A stretch of 64,000 nucleotides of DNA from G963691885 sp963691885. GTDB taxonomy: Bacteria > Pseudomonadota > Alphaproteobacteria > UBA8366 > Aestuariispiraceae. Numbering within the stretch: position 1 is the first letter of the stretch; each line of letters opens with the position of its first letter. A program made the position numbers and the translations under genes. Below the pieces are notes generated by a model, which was not told the origin of the DNA, made no database searches, and worked only from the letters and a program-made list of their open reading frames with translations. Of this stretch, positions 27,819-35,446 are shown piece after piece. Where the stretch lies: the NCBI GenBank assembly GCA_963691885.1, contig OY829843.1:744001-808000 (forward strand), read 5' to 3'.

Positions 27819-28217
27819 TTACTTCCGGTGGCGCCACAAAATCTGCAAACGCCAAGGGATTTGCCCACGAGCCCACCCTGTCGCAGCAACTACTACCGCC
27901 ATCATTATATACCAATACCATGAGAGCGGATTGAGAATGCTTGAGAGTGTCAAATCCTCCCAATAGGCAAATATCGACACAGCCACCTGAAGGCTCAACG
28001 CCATGAAAAGCGGCCAGGACCACGCAAAGATGACATTCAAAAGAACAGCTAACCCATAGGGAAAGGCCATGATAAAAATTTCTGTTTCACCGTAGTATGC
28101 GCCGCCGATGTAGTGGACTTTTGTCAGCACGGCCAAGAACGAAATACCCAATACCCAGATCGGGACAGCAATCAACAAACGTTTGGCGAGAGGTGTTATA
28201 TTATAGACTTGCGTCAC
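27819..28217 (-). CDS. Tandem four-helix membrane protein, copy 2 (putative immunity protein)
   Basis: This 132-residue protein starts at GTG 28217 (VTQVYNITPLAKRLL). Four hydrophobic segments are seen: LLIAVPIWVLGISFLAVL, FIMAFPYGLAVLLNVIFAWSW, LFMALSLQVAVSIFAYW and WYWYIMMAVVVAATGWA. It ends IPWRLQILWRHRK. It is paralogous to copy 1, with the same length and the same GTG start over a TGA stop in another frame. Position after a large hydrophilic protein and copy-number expansion suggest membrane-located immunity to a toxin; this is inference. Confidence 0.7.
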   Translation of the reverse strand: MTQVYNITPLAKRLLIAVPIWVLGISFLAVLTKVHYIGGAYYGETEIFIMAFPYGLAVLLNVIFAWSWPLFMALSLQVAVSIFAYWEDLTLSSILNPLSWYWYIMMAVVVAATGWARGQIPWRLQILWRHRK

Positions 28218-28266
28218 CCCGGTGTTTCCCTATTTCGCCTTAAGGTGATCCATAAATACGAGACCC

Positions 28267-28665
28267 TCACTGGCGGGGGCGCCACAGCATCTGTAACCGC
28301 CAGGGGATCTGTCGGCGCGACCAGGCCGTGATCGCCATAATCAACGTCATCAACACATGGAAACACCAGGCGCGAGGATTCAAAACCCCAAGCAGAGAAA
28401 TGTTTTCCCAATGATGTACAAACCAAATGATGATCTGGAATAGAACAGCAAAGTACAAAGGCCAAGACCACGCCAGCAATGTGTTCGCAATGACTCCAAA
28501 CGCGTATGGAAATGCCATCAAATAAAATGCGGCAATCCCAATCAACAGACCACCGTCATAAAAAGCCTTGGTTAAAAACAACAAGATCGATATGCACAAC
28601 ATCCAGATCGGGACAACAATCAACATCCGTTTGGCAAAGGGCGCAATGTTGTAAACTTGCGTCAC
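28267..28665 (-). CDS. Tandem four-helix membrane protein, copy 1 (putative immunity protein)
   Basis: The protein has 132 residues from GTG 28665 (VTQVYNIAPFAKRMLIVVP), which overlaps the TGA stop of the 455-residue gene by 4 nt (GTGA). Coupled translation with that gene is therefore expected. It has the same four-helix layout as copy 2 and ends IPWRLQMLWRPRQ. A longer upstream reading to 28725 exists but overlaps the partner gene and lacks similarity to copy 2. No known family was recognised. Confidence 0.72.
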   Translation of the reverse strand: MTQVYNIAPFAKRMLIVVPIWMLCISILLFLTKAFYDGGLLIGIAAFYLMAFPYAFGVIANTLLAWSWPLYFAVLFQIIIWFVHHWENISLLGVLNPRAWCFHVLMTLIMAITAWSRRQIPWRLQMLWRPRQ

Positions 28666-30029
28666 TTCAGTGGTTCCTTGCCTGCGCGAAACGAGTCTGA
28701 AATTACTTTTGCATTGTCTTTCCACACTGAGTCAGGCGGTCTGAATTCTTTGCCGAAGAGCTTCAGTGCATCGGAAACTTCTCCCAAAACGAACTGCAAT
28801 GGCGCGTCACCGCGGCCGAAGGAACGTATGGTTATGCTGTCATCGGCTTGTTTTTTCGCATAGCGCGCGACAATACCATCTGCAAAATTATGCTCTCCAT
28901 TCACCGTGTAATTAACAACATAATCCGATTGGTCCGGGTTTGGGTTGGGAACGGTAAAGCTTTTCACCTTGTTGGGTGACACTTTCTCTCCATCGACCTG
29001 AAGAGGTCCGATATGCGCACGGTCCGGAGTTGCATCATTGCTCACACCCTGCGGTGTGGCGGGCTGATCCTGACCCGGGGTCGGTGTCTTCCGAAGCGCC
29101 TCACCAACGGCCCTAAGGCCTTCATCCCCGGATGCCCCGTCAACCCTGCTTTCGCGATCATACACATGATCAAACAAAGAAGACTCGTTGAAGGGTTCCA
29201 GACCATCTTGCGACGGGATGGCCAGAACACCGATCTCCGGGTCACCTGAATAGAAGACCATGGCTTCTTCACCGTCGGTCAAAAGAGGGTCCCTCTTCGC
29301 GTCCGGTGGAACCTTTGTTTCGCGCCAGGCGCCAAAAAGCTCAGGGGCATTTCGGGCCATCTGCCCCGATGCATTTATTGTGACGCCCCGTGCTGGGTCC
29401 AAGTTGACTGTCCGCGGTCCATCCTCTGCGCCAGGCGCTTGCGGTTCGGCCCTGGTAACGGATTCTTGCCCCTCTCGCCCGGCGTCTTGATCCCGGGATG
29501 GTTTCAAACGACTGACATCCGAAGAAGCGGATTTGTCAGCAAGGTGCAACAGACCATTTTTACTGTTCGATGTTCCACCTTGGGGCGCCGGATCGAAACG
29601 GGCCCTGAACGAGGCCAGCGCTTTTTCCGCGTCACCTTCTGCCCGTGTCCGGCCCCTCGCCCTGGCAAGCAAGACATCGCTTTCCAGTGCCTCCTCCGGG
29701 TCGGGTCGGGTTTGGGCCGCGAAGCCGCGCTTCCACCAGGGCTCCCAATATTCATTGTCGAGAGCGGCTGACCCTTGGTAATCCCGGTCGAACTGTGCCT
29801 GCTCCAAACGGGTTAAACGTCGCCTCCTGACGCGACGTGTTTTCCGACCTGTCGGAGCACCTGTGAAATCATTGTCAGGTTCTTCGCGGGAACGATCCTG
29901 GACCAAAGGATCTGGTAAAGCCTGACGCCGGGCCAATTCTGGTTCTGTCACTTCATCAGTATTGATCAACGGGGTTCGGTTTCTGGTTCGATAGGTTCTC
30001 AATTCACCCTCACGGTCGGGTTTATACAT
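28662..30029 (-). CDS. Large hydrophilic protein coupled to membrane paralogues, putative toxin/effector
   Basis: This 455-residue protein has no signal peptide or membrane segment. The N-terminal 200 residues are rich in Arg, Glu, Asp and Pro (TGRKTRRVRRRRLTRLEQAQFD) and look disordered. A middle part follows (PELFGAWRETKVPPDAKRD; AMVFYSGDPEIGVLAIPSQDG). The compact C-terminal region of about 110 residues includes DYVVNYTVNGEHNFADG and SITIRSFGRGDAPLQFVLG. No family was recognised. The stop overlaps the start of a tandem membrane gene, a common arrangement of effector and immunity genes. Toxin identity is inference from architecture only. Confidence 0.55.
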   Translation of the reverse strand: MYKPDREGELRTYRTRNRTPLINTDEVTEPELARRQALPDPLVQDRSREEPDNDFTGAPTGRKTRRVRRRRLTRLEQAQFDRDYQGSAALDNEYWEPWWKRGFAAQTRPDPEEALESDVLLARARGRTRAEGDAEKALASFRARFDPAPQGGTSNSKNGLLHLADKSASSDVSRLKPSRDQDAGREGQESVTRAEPQAPGAEDGPRTVNLDPARGVTINASGQMARNAPELFGAWRETKVPPDAKRDPLLTDGEEAMVFYSGDPEIGVLAIPSQDGLEPFNESSLFDHVYDRESRVDGASGDEGLRAVGEALRKTPTPGQDQPATPQGVSNDATPDRAHIGPLQVDGEKVSPNKVKSFTVPNPNPDQSDYVVNYTVNGEHNFADGIVARYAKKQADDSITIRSFGRGDAPLQFVLGEVSDALKLFGKEFRPPDSVWKDNAKVISDSFRAGKEPLK

Positions 30030-30373
30030 GACGCGAATTGTTCTATATAAAATATTATATTTAAAAGAATAGTTACTTTTACGGGTATATCCTGCGCTTA
30101 TGACCCCGGTTCCTCAAATCATTACGACAAACCTTTTCTGGAACTGTCAGAAACAAACGTAGATCAAATAGGGATCAAAAAGCTGCTCTCAGCGCAGGAT
30201 ACATACTTATATACCGCATATTTACAGATATGTCACGAACAAAAATAGAACAAATGAAAGTTATAAACCAATCCTGGCAAATTGCATGACCTTGCCCAAC
30301 AGGAAAGCAGACTGGTTCAGGATGAAACAGAACGTCATCCTGAACCAGAACCGCTAGACGGCTTGGTCACCTG
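30030..30373. other. Intergenic region between the putative toxin gene and hypB
   Basis: This AT-rich spacer of about 340 bases contains the leftward promoter of the 455-residue gene and the 3' end of the hydrogenase operon. An 11-bp inverted repeat TATCCTGCGCT / AGCGCAGGATA lies at 30088-30098 and 30191-30201, about 90 bases apart, which could be an operator pair or the edge of an inserted segment. No coding signal is seen. Confidence 0.55.
30313..30347 (-). terminator. Hairpin after hypB, end of the hydrogenase operon
   Basis: A perfect 13-bp stem, TGGTTCAGGATGA / TCATCCTGAACCA, with a 9-nt loop lies 27 nt beyond the hypB stop. There is no T tract on either side, so it may be a factor-dependent terminator or an mRNA 3' stabiliser. 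Confidence 0.6.
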
Positions 30374-31318
30374 TCAGTGCGACATTTTCCCGGCGGAGAG
30401 CATTTCGTACCAATCCTCCATGCCCTCACCAGTGCGCGCAGACACTTTTAGCAACTGAGCCTCCGGATTGATGGATTTGATGTTCTGGACGCAGGCGTCC
30501 TCGTCGAATCCGGTATACGGGGCCAGATCGATCTTGTTGATGATCACAACTTCGGCCGCCCGGAACATATGCGGGTATTTGAGAGGTTTATCCTCCCCCT
30601 CCGTCGTGGAAATCACAGCCACTTTCATGCGCTCGCCCAGATCAAACATCGCCGGGCAAACCAGGTTTCCAACATTCTCGATCATCAGGATTGAGCCGGG
30701 TGAAGGGTTCAGTTGTTTCACCGCGTCAGAAACCATGTCGGCCTCAAGGTGACAGCCTGCACCGGTATTGATTTGCAGGGCGCGCGCCCCTGCATCCCGA
30801 ATGCGATCTGCGTCATTTGCCGTCATCTGATCACCCTCGATCACGCAGATCTCTATCTTTTCCGAAAGGTCGCGAATGGTGCGTTCCAGAAGGGTGGTCT
30901 TTCCGGCACCCGGCGAGCTGACGAGATTGAGGGCCAGCACACCACGCCCCTCAAACCAGCCCCGGTTGCGCTCGGCGATCTGATCGTTCTTTGCCAGAAC
31001 AGATTGTTGCAAGGACACAACCTCGTCACTGGGGTTGTGATGATGGGTATGCGCATGATCATGATGGTGATCGTGGTCATGCTCATGGTCATGGTCATGG
31101 TCATGCGTGTGATCCTGGTCATGATGGTGATGCCCGTGACCATGGTGATCGTGTGTGTGGTCATGATCATGGTGATGATGATCGTGATCATGGGTATGGG
31201 AATGGTCATGATCATGCACGTGAATAGAACCGTGCCGGATGAGTGTTTGTACCCCTGTATCCGGATCAGTCATGGTTACCGCATTTTTCGGATCGGAACA
31301 TCCGCATAAACCGCACAT
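30374..31318 (-). CDS. hypB: Hydrogenase nickel incorporation GTPase HypB (His-rich)
   Basis: This 314-residue protein loads nickel into the hydrogenase large subunit using GTP. Its N-terminus has the CGLCGC high-affinity metal motif. Residues 29-94 are an extreme His/Asp tract with 37 histidines, as in nickel-storing HypB proteins. The SIMIBI GTPase domain has the P-loop SSPGAGKTT at about 134-142, ENVGNLVCP and INKIDL. The start overlaps the stop of hypA by one base. It is the last gene of the leftward hydrogenase operon. Confidence 0.96.
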   Translation of the reverse strand: MCGLCGCSDPKNAVTMTDPDTGVQTLIRHGSIHVHDHDHSHTHDHDHHHHDHDHTHDHHGHGHHHHDQDHTHDHDHDHEHDHDHHHDHAHTHHHNPSDEVVSLQQSVLAKNDQIAERNRGWFEGRGVLALNLVSSPGAGKTTLLERTIRDLSEKIEICVIEGDQMTANDADRIRDAGARALQINTGAGCHLEADMVSDAVKQLNPSPGSILMIENVGNLVCPAMFDLGERMKVAVISTTEGEDKPLKYPHMFRAAEVVIINKIDLAPYTGFDEDACVQNIKSINPEAQLLKVSARTGEGMEDWYEMLSAGKMSH

Positions 31319-31560
31319 CAGGCAGCCTCCCTCAGTTCATATTCTTTTATCAGAAATGTGTCGCCATCCGCTTCGACGAATTCGAGGTCAGCGCCTTCAA
31401 GCACAGTTCCCTCAGCGACGATGTCAAAACAAAAGCTCAGCGCTTGTTGTTCGACGCAGGCAAGTGGGCCAATGGCCAGTTGGACCCGCTTAACCATTCG
31501 GTCTTTGGCATGTTCCTGAACGATGGAAACAACATTCCTTGTCAGTCCCAACTCATGCAT
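31318..31560 (-). CDS. hypA: HypA-like nickel chaperone lacking the zinc-ribbon domain
   Basis: The product has about 80 residues from ATG 31560 (MHELGLTRNVVSIVQEHA). The N-terminal MHE nickel-binding motif and the family fold are recognisable (VKRVQLAIGPLACVEQQALSF). Standard HypA is about 115 residues, with a zinc ribbon of two CxxC motifs before the last strand. Here the chain passes from LEGADLEFVEADG straight to DTFLIKEYELREAA, as if the ribbon were cleanly removed. The Zn site that normally couples HypA to HypB is therefore missing. It sits between the nickel transporter and hypB, overlapping both. Confidence 0.85.
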   Translation of the reverse strand: MHELGLTRNVVSIVQEHAKDRMVKRVQLAIGPLACVEQQALSFCFDIVAEGTVLEGADLEFVEADGDTFLIKEYELREAA

Positions 31561-32279
31561 CACAAACCTCCCCAAGCGGCCGGACCGGTCTCAGCCATGA
31601 CGCTGACCCCCAGTACAACAGCCAGCCCCGCTGCGCCGAATGACAGACTGTTGTGAAACCATTTGACGTGTTTTTCCGCGGCAACTATCGGCCAGGCTGC
31701 AATATAGGAAAGAACCGCCATACCCAGAATGGACCCGACGCCGAACACGGCGACGTAACCGACCGCAACCCACGGGTTCTGGGTCCCGGCAACCGCCAGG
31801 GCCAAAAGGCCGGCCGATCCAGCGGCCCCGTGAACCAACCCGACGCACAGGGCGCGCACCGGAAACCCTGTCGGATGGCTGTGATCGTGCCGGTCCTGAT
31901 TGTGGTTTTCAGTTGCACCAGCATGGCTGTGAGCGTGTAAATGCGGCTTGCCAGCCTCATGCCTGTGAACATGAAAATGGATCCGCTTTTTCCTCATGCG
32001 CCGCACGACATCGACACCCAAGAGAACCAGCATAACACCAACGCCAAATTCCAGGGCCGCAGATACCTGATCAGTCAGGGTCAACCCGGTCAAAATAACC
32101 GCTGCGCAAATCGCAAAAAGAGTAATTGTATGACCCAGGCCCCAAACCGCGCCTCTAAGCGCCAAACGGCGTTTCGATGAAGACCCGCCAGCCGCCATTG
32201 CGCCAACGGCGGCGACATGATCGGCCTCCAACGCGTGCTGCATCCCGATCAAAAATCCAAGTGCAAGAAAGCCTTCCAT
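31560..32279 (-). CDS. Nickel/cobalt transporter (NiCoT/UreH-like)
   Basis: This 239-residue inner-membrane protein has about six helices. The first shows GMQHALEADHVAAVGAM, matching the metal-selective H-A-x-x-A-D-H signature of NiCoT/UreH/HupE-type permeases. A cytoplasmic loop is rich in His (FHVHRHEAGKPHLHAHSHAG…RHDHSHP), probably a metal-sensing or buffering loop. It is set between hypE and hypA in the hydrogenase operon, so nickel for the active site is the likely cargo. Confidence 0.88.
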   Translation of the reverse strand: MEGFLALGFLIGMQHALEADHVAAVGAMAAGGSSSKRRLALRGAVWGLGHTITLFAICAAVILTGLTLTDQVSAALEFGVGVMLVLLGVDVVRRMRKKRIHFHVHRHEAGKPHLHAHSHAGATENHNQDRHDHSHPTGFPVRALCVGLVHGAAGSAGLLALAVAGTQNPWVAVGYVAVFGVGSILGMAVLSYIAAWPIVAAEKHVKWFHNSLSFGAAGLAVVLGVSVMAETGPAAWGGL

Positions 32280-32288
32280 GACTAAATC

Positions 32289-33332
32289 CTAACAAATGCG
32301 GGGCAGTTGTTCGCCGACCAGCATGTCAACAATGCGACTTCCCCCAAAAATTGTTTTCATAACGACCGTGCCGGGTCGCCTCTCTACCGCCTGTCCAATG
32401 ACAACAGCATCGCGCCCGGCGGCGTGATCCCGCATGGCTGTCAAGGCGGCATCCGCCTCATCCTGTGGCACGAAAAGAACCAGTGTCCCCTCATTGGCGA
32501 GGTAAAGCGGGTCAAGACCGAGAATCTCACAAACCCCTTTGACCTCATCACGCATGGGGATCGCGGTTTCCTGAAGCTCAATGCCAACATGCGCCGCTTC
32601 GGCCATTTCATTCAGCGCTGAAGCAAGGCCGCCGCGCGTTGCATCACGCGCACCCCGCACATTGGGTGCGGCCTCGATGACCGCTTCCATCAACCCGTTC
32701 AAGGCCTGGCAATCAGATTTGATGTCGGTTGACAGCGCCATGTCACCACGCGCCGCCAGAATCGCCGCGCCATGATCCCCCAGCACCCCGTTGACGATCG
32801 CAACATCACCCGGTTGTATCGTATCAGCGCTGAGATGCCGCCCGGCGGGGATCACTCCAACGCCAGATGTGGTTATAAAGACTTTGTCGCCCGACCCCTT
32901 CCCGACAACCTTGGTATCGCCCGTAACGATGCGCACGCCCGCCTCGTCGGCAGCGACCCGCATTGACGCTGCGATACGCCGGAGTAACGCAACCTCCGTC
33001 CCTTCTTCAATGATGAACGCAGCCGACAGCCAGAGTGGCTTGGCGCCGCCAACCGTGAGGTCGTTTACCGTGCCGTAGACGGCAATCTTCCCGATATCAC
33101 CGCCTGGAAATTCGATAGGATCGACCACAAAACTATCCGTCGTAAAGGCGAGTTGAGTACCCGCCTCTGACAATTCCGCGTGGTGCAACCGGGCCTGATC
33201 TTCCATACCCACCGGCTCAAACACACTGGTGAAAACATCCTCGATCAGGTCACGCATGGCTTTGCCACCACCGCCATGGGCAAGCGTGATGCGATCAGCC
33301 TTTAGGCGCCGTGGGGCAGAGATCATGTTCAT
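32289..33332 (-). CDS. hypE: Hydrogenase maturation protein HypE
   Basis: This 347-residue ATP-dependent dehydratase of the PurM/AIR synthase fold makes the thiocyanate from which the Fe cyanide ligands derive. Visible are LAHGGGGKAMRDLIEDVF, the ATP-binding TDSFVVDPIEFPGGDIGK, and the C-terminal PRIC tail whose last Cys carries the carbamoyl/cyano group. It overlaps hypD by 4 nt (ATGA) and is followed by the nickel transporter 9 nt later. Confidence 0.97.
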   Translation of the reverse strand: MNMISAPRRLKADRITLAHGGGGKAMRDLIEDVFTSVFEPVGMEDQARLHHAELSEAGTQLAFTTDSFVVDPIEFPGGDIGKIAVYGTVNDLTVGGAKPLWLSAAFIIEEGTEVALLRRIAASMRVAADEAGVRIVTGDTKVVGKGSGDKVFITTSGVGVIPAGRHLSADTIQPGDVAIVNGVLGDHGAAILAARGDMALSTDIKSDCQALNGLMEAVIEAAPNVRGARDATRGGLASALNEMAEAAHVGIELQETAIPMRDEVKGVCEILGLDPLYLANEGTLVLFVPQDEADAALTAMRDHAAGRDAVVIGQAVERRPGTVVMKTIFGGSRIVDMLVGEQLPRIC

Positions 33333-34456
33333 TCCGCCGGCTCCATTTCAATGTCACTGTATTGGTAATAAGCGGCGCAGGCCCCTTCAGACGAAACCAT
33401 CAACGCACCCAAGGGAGTTTCCGGCGTACAGGCCGTACCAAACACTTTGCATTGCCAGGGCTTAATCGCGCCCTTCAACACTTCTCCGCACTGGCAGGCT
33501 TTCGGATCAGCAATCTTAATGGCCGGAACCGTAAACTTCCGCTCTGCATCGTAATCGGCATAGCGCTCGCGAATTTTTACACCGGAATGGTCAATAGAGC
33601 CCAGCCCGCGCCACTCAAAAAACTCCCGCAGTTCAAAGACCTGGGACACTGCACCCAGAGCCGGATCATTGCCATTGGCCGGAACAATGCGATTGTATTG
33701 GTTTTCCACCTCGCAGCGCCCGTCGACCATTTGCTTCAACAGCATCCATGTGGATTGCAGAATGTCCAACGGCTCAAACCCCGCGATCACCAGGGGACGT
33801 TTGTAATGCGCAGAGATAAACTCATAAGGGGAAACCCCGATCACCATGCTGACATGGCCCGGTCCCAAAAAGCCGTCGATCTGCAGATCCGGACTGTCCA
33901 GGATCGCCTTGATGGTCGGGATGATTGTGATGTGGTTGCAGAACAGAGAGAAATTATTGATGCCTTCCGCCTCAGCCTGCAGCACGGTCAGCGCAGTTGA
34001 AGGCATCGTTGTCTCAAACCCGAGGCCGAAAAAGATGACCTCCCGATCCGGATGGCGGCGCGCCAGTTCCAGGGCGTCCAGCGGCGAATAGACCATGCGT
34101 ACATCCGCGCCTTCTGCTTTTGCCTGCATCAGGGACTTTCTGGAACCCGGGACACGCATGGCGTCACCAAAGGTACAGAAAATCACCCCGGGAATTTCGG
34201 CAAGCGCTACGCAATCGTCCACCCGCCCCATTGGCAAAACACAGACAGGGCAACCCGGACCGTGCACAAGCTCGATCTTCTTCGGCAGAAGGTTTTCGAT
34301 CCCGTATTTAAATATGGAATGAGTATGTCCGCCGCAGACCTCCATGATATAAAGCGGTCGATCCTTGCAGACGTCAATCTGGTCCATAAGACCGTCAATC
34401 TCTTCGAGAAGCACCTTGGCCTTTACCGGATCGCGAAACTCATCGACATATTTCAT
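33329..34456 (-). CDS. hypD: Hydrogenase maturation protein HypD
   Basis: This 375-residue protein is the scaffold on which Fe(CN)2CO is assembled with HypC. It has the conserved MEVCGGHTHSIFKYG, VHGPGCPVCVLP and GFETTMPSTA motifs. Its C-terminal cluster-binding cysteines lie in CQCGEVLKGAIKPWQCKVF and GTACTPETPLG. Its ATG shares a base with the stop of the SIS-domain gene (TAATG). The length and motifs are complete. Confidence 0.97.
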   Translation of the reverse strand: MKYVDEFRDPVKAKVLLEEIDGLMDQIDVCKDRPLYIMEVCGGHTHSIFKYGIENLLPKKIELVHGPGCPVCVLPMGRVDDCVALAEIPGVIFCTFGDAMRVPGSRKSLMQAKAEGADVRMVYSPLDALELARRHPDREVIFFGLGFETTMPSTALTVLQAEAEGINNFSLFCNHITIIPTIKAILDSPDLQIDGFLGPGHVSMVIGVSPYEFISAHYKRPLVIAGFEPLDILQSTWMLLKQMVDGRCEVENQYNRIVPANGNDPALGAVSQVFELREFFEWRGLGSIDHSGVKIRERYADYDAERKFTVPAIKIADPKACQCGEVLKGAIKPWQCKVFGTACTPETPLGALMVSSEGACAAYYQYSDIEMEPAE

Positions 34457-35133
34457 TATTTTTCCCCCAGATTACCGCGGCTGTCCGCCAGAAGCGTGTG
34501 CACCAGATCCCAAAGGATGTGATAACTCGCAAGGTGTAGTTCCTGAATTCTGTGAATGCTGTCTGTCTCAACGACAAGGCAGTGATCGAGATCCATCGCC
34601 GCCATATCGCCACCAGACATGCCCGCAAACCCGATCGTTTTAATTCCCAGTTCCTTGGCCTTTTGAAACGCGCGCGTAAGGTTCTTCGAATTCCCACTGG
34701 TCGACAGGCCGACAAGACAATCCCCGGCCCGGCCCTGGGCGATGACCTGTCGTACATAGACGTGATCCATGCCAACATCATTTCCAACCGCGGTCAGCAT
34801 GGATACATCCGCCGTGAGATTGATGGCGGGCAAAGCCGGGCGCCCGGCGGTAACCGGGTGCTGAAACTCCACAGCGACATGGGCGGCATCGCAGCTTGAC
34901 CCACCATTCCCCATGGTCAGCAAACGTCCATCATTGCGATAGGTTTCGGCGACCGTTTTGGATGCCTCTACCAGGGCTGAGCCATTCTTTGCAAAATAGG
35001 CATCAAAGATATTGGTATGATGCGCTGCCTTTTGACGGACCGATTCCAGCAGACTGCTGTCCATGGAGGCCGCATCCTGCTTGCCGCCATGCAGGAACGG
35101 GTAGAGTGCTTGAAGGTTTTGGTCTGTGGCCAT
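34456..35133 (-). CDS. SIS-domain protein (GmhA-like) in the hydrogenase operon
   Basis: The protein has about 225 residues from ATG 35133 (MATDQNLQALYPFLHGG); a longer frame overlaps hypC. It has a sugar isomerase fold: RLLTMGNGGSSCDAAHVAVEFQHP, LVGLSTSGNSKNLTRAFQKA and IHRIQELHLASYHILWDLVH. This most resembles phosphoheptose isomerase. No heptose genes are nearby. From memory, SIS/GmhA-like genes recur in group 1h hydrogenase clusters, where their role is not known. It is tightly packed between hypC and hypD, which argues for a maturation-linked role. Confidence 0.85.
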   Translation of the reverse strand: MATDQNLQALYPFLHGGKQDAASMDSSLLESVRQKAAHHTNIFDAYFAKNGSALVEASKTVAETYRNDGRLLTMGNGGSSCDAAHVAVEFQHPVTAGRPALPAINLTADVSMLTAVGNDVGMDHVYVRQVIAQGRAGDCLVGLSTSGNSKNLTRAFQKAKELGIKTIGFAGMSGGDMAAMDLDHCLVVETDSIHRIQELHLASYHILWDLVHTLLADSRGNLGEK

Positions 35134-35146
35134 CTCTCTAACCCGA

Positions 35147-35446
35147 TCAGTGCATCGTCTTCGCAAGGGCTGCTTCGCTCTCGCGCATGGCCTCAATTTC
35201 GGTTTGGGCTTCCCCAAGCATATGAAGGATTTCGAGCGTCTTTGCAGCTTCCTCCTCGTTAATCCAACTCATAGCGAAACCCACATGAACCAGCGTCCAG
35301 GCACCGATCAGGGTGTCCAGCGATCCCTCGGTCGGGGCAATGCAGGCCACGTTCACTTCGCGCCTCACGCCCGACACATCGACGATAGCCAATTTGCGTG
35401 TTGCGTCAGAAATCTCAATAATCTGTCCCGGAATTCCTAAGCACAT
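35147..35446 (-). CDS. hypC: Hydrogenase maturation chaperone HypC
   Basis: This 99-residue protein starts MCLGIPGQIIEI, with the essential Cys2 that binds the Fe(CN)2CO unit and the large-subunit precursor. The VDVSGVRREVNVACIAP and LIGAWTLVHVGFAMSWINEEEA segments are typical. It overlaps the end of hypF by 10 nt. The length is slightly above that of E. coli HypC and is normal for proteobacterial forms. Confidence 0.96.
   Translation of the reverse strand: MCLGIPGQIIEISDATRKLAIVDVSGVRREVNVACIAPTEGSLDTLIGAWTLVHVGFAMSWINEEEAAKTLEILHMLGEAQTEIEAMRESEAALAKTMH

Noticed and set aside
31020..31230. Repetitive CATGATCATGG-like DNA as a non-coding satellite
   Set aside because: It encodes the His/Asp-rich N-terminal tract of HypB in frame; the repeat is explained by codon usage.
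30713..31309. Rightward frame with a long Met/Val-rich hydrophobic stretch opposite hypB
   Set aside because: The apparent membrane segment is the complement of the HypB His/Asp codon repeat (CATGAC-type), not a real protein.
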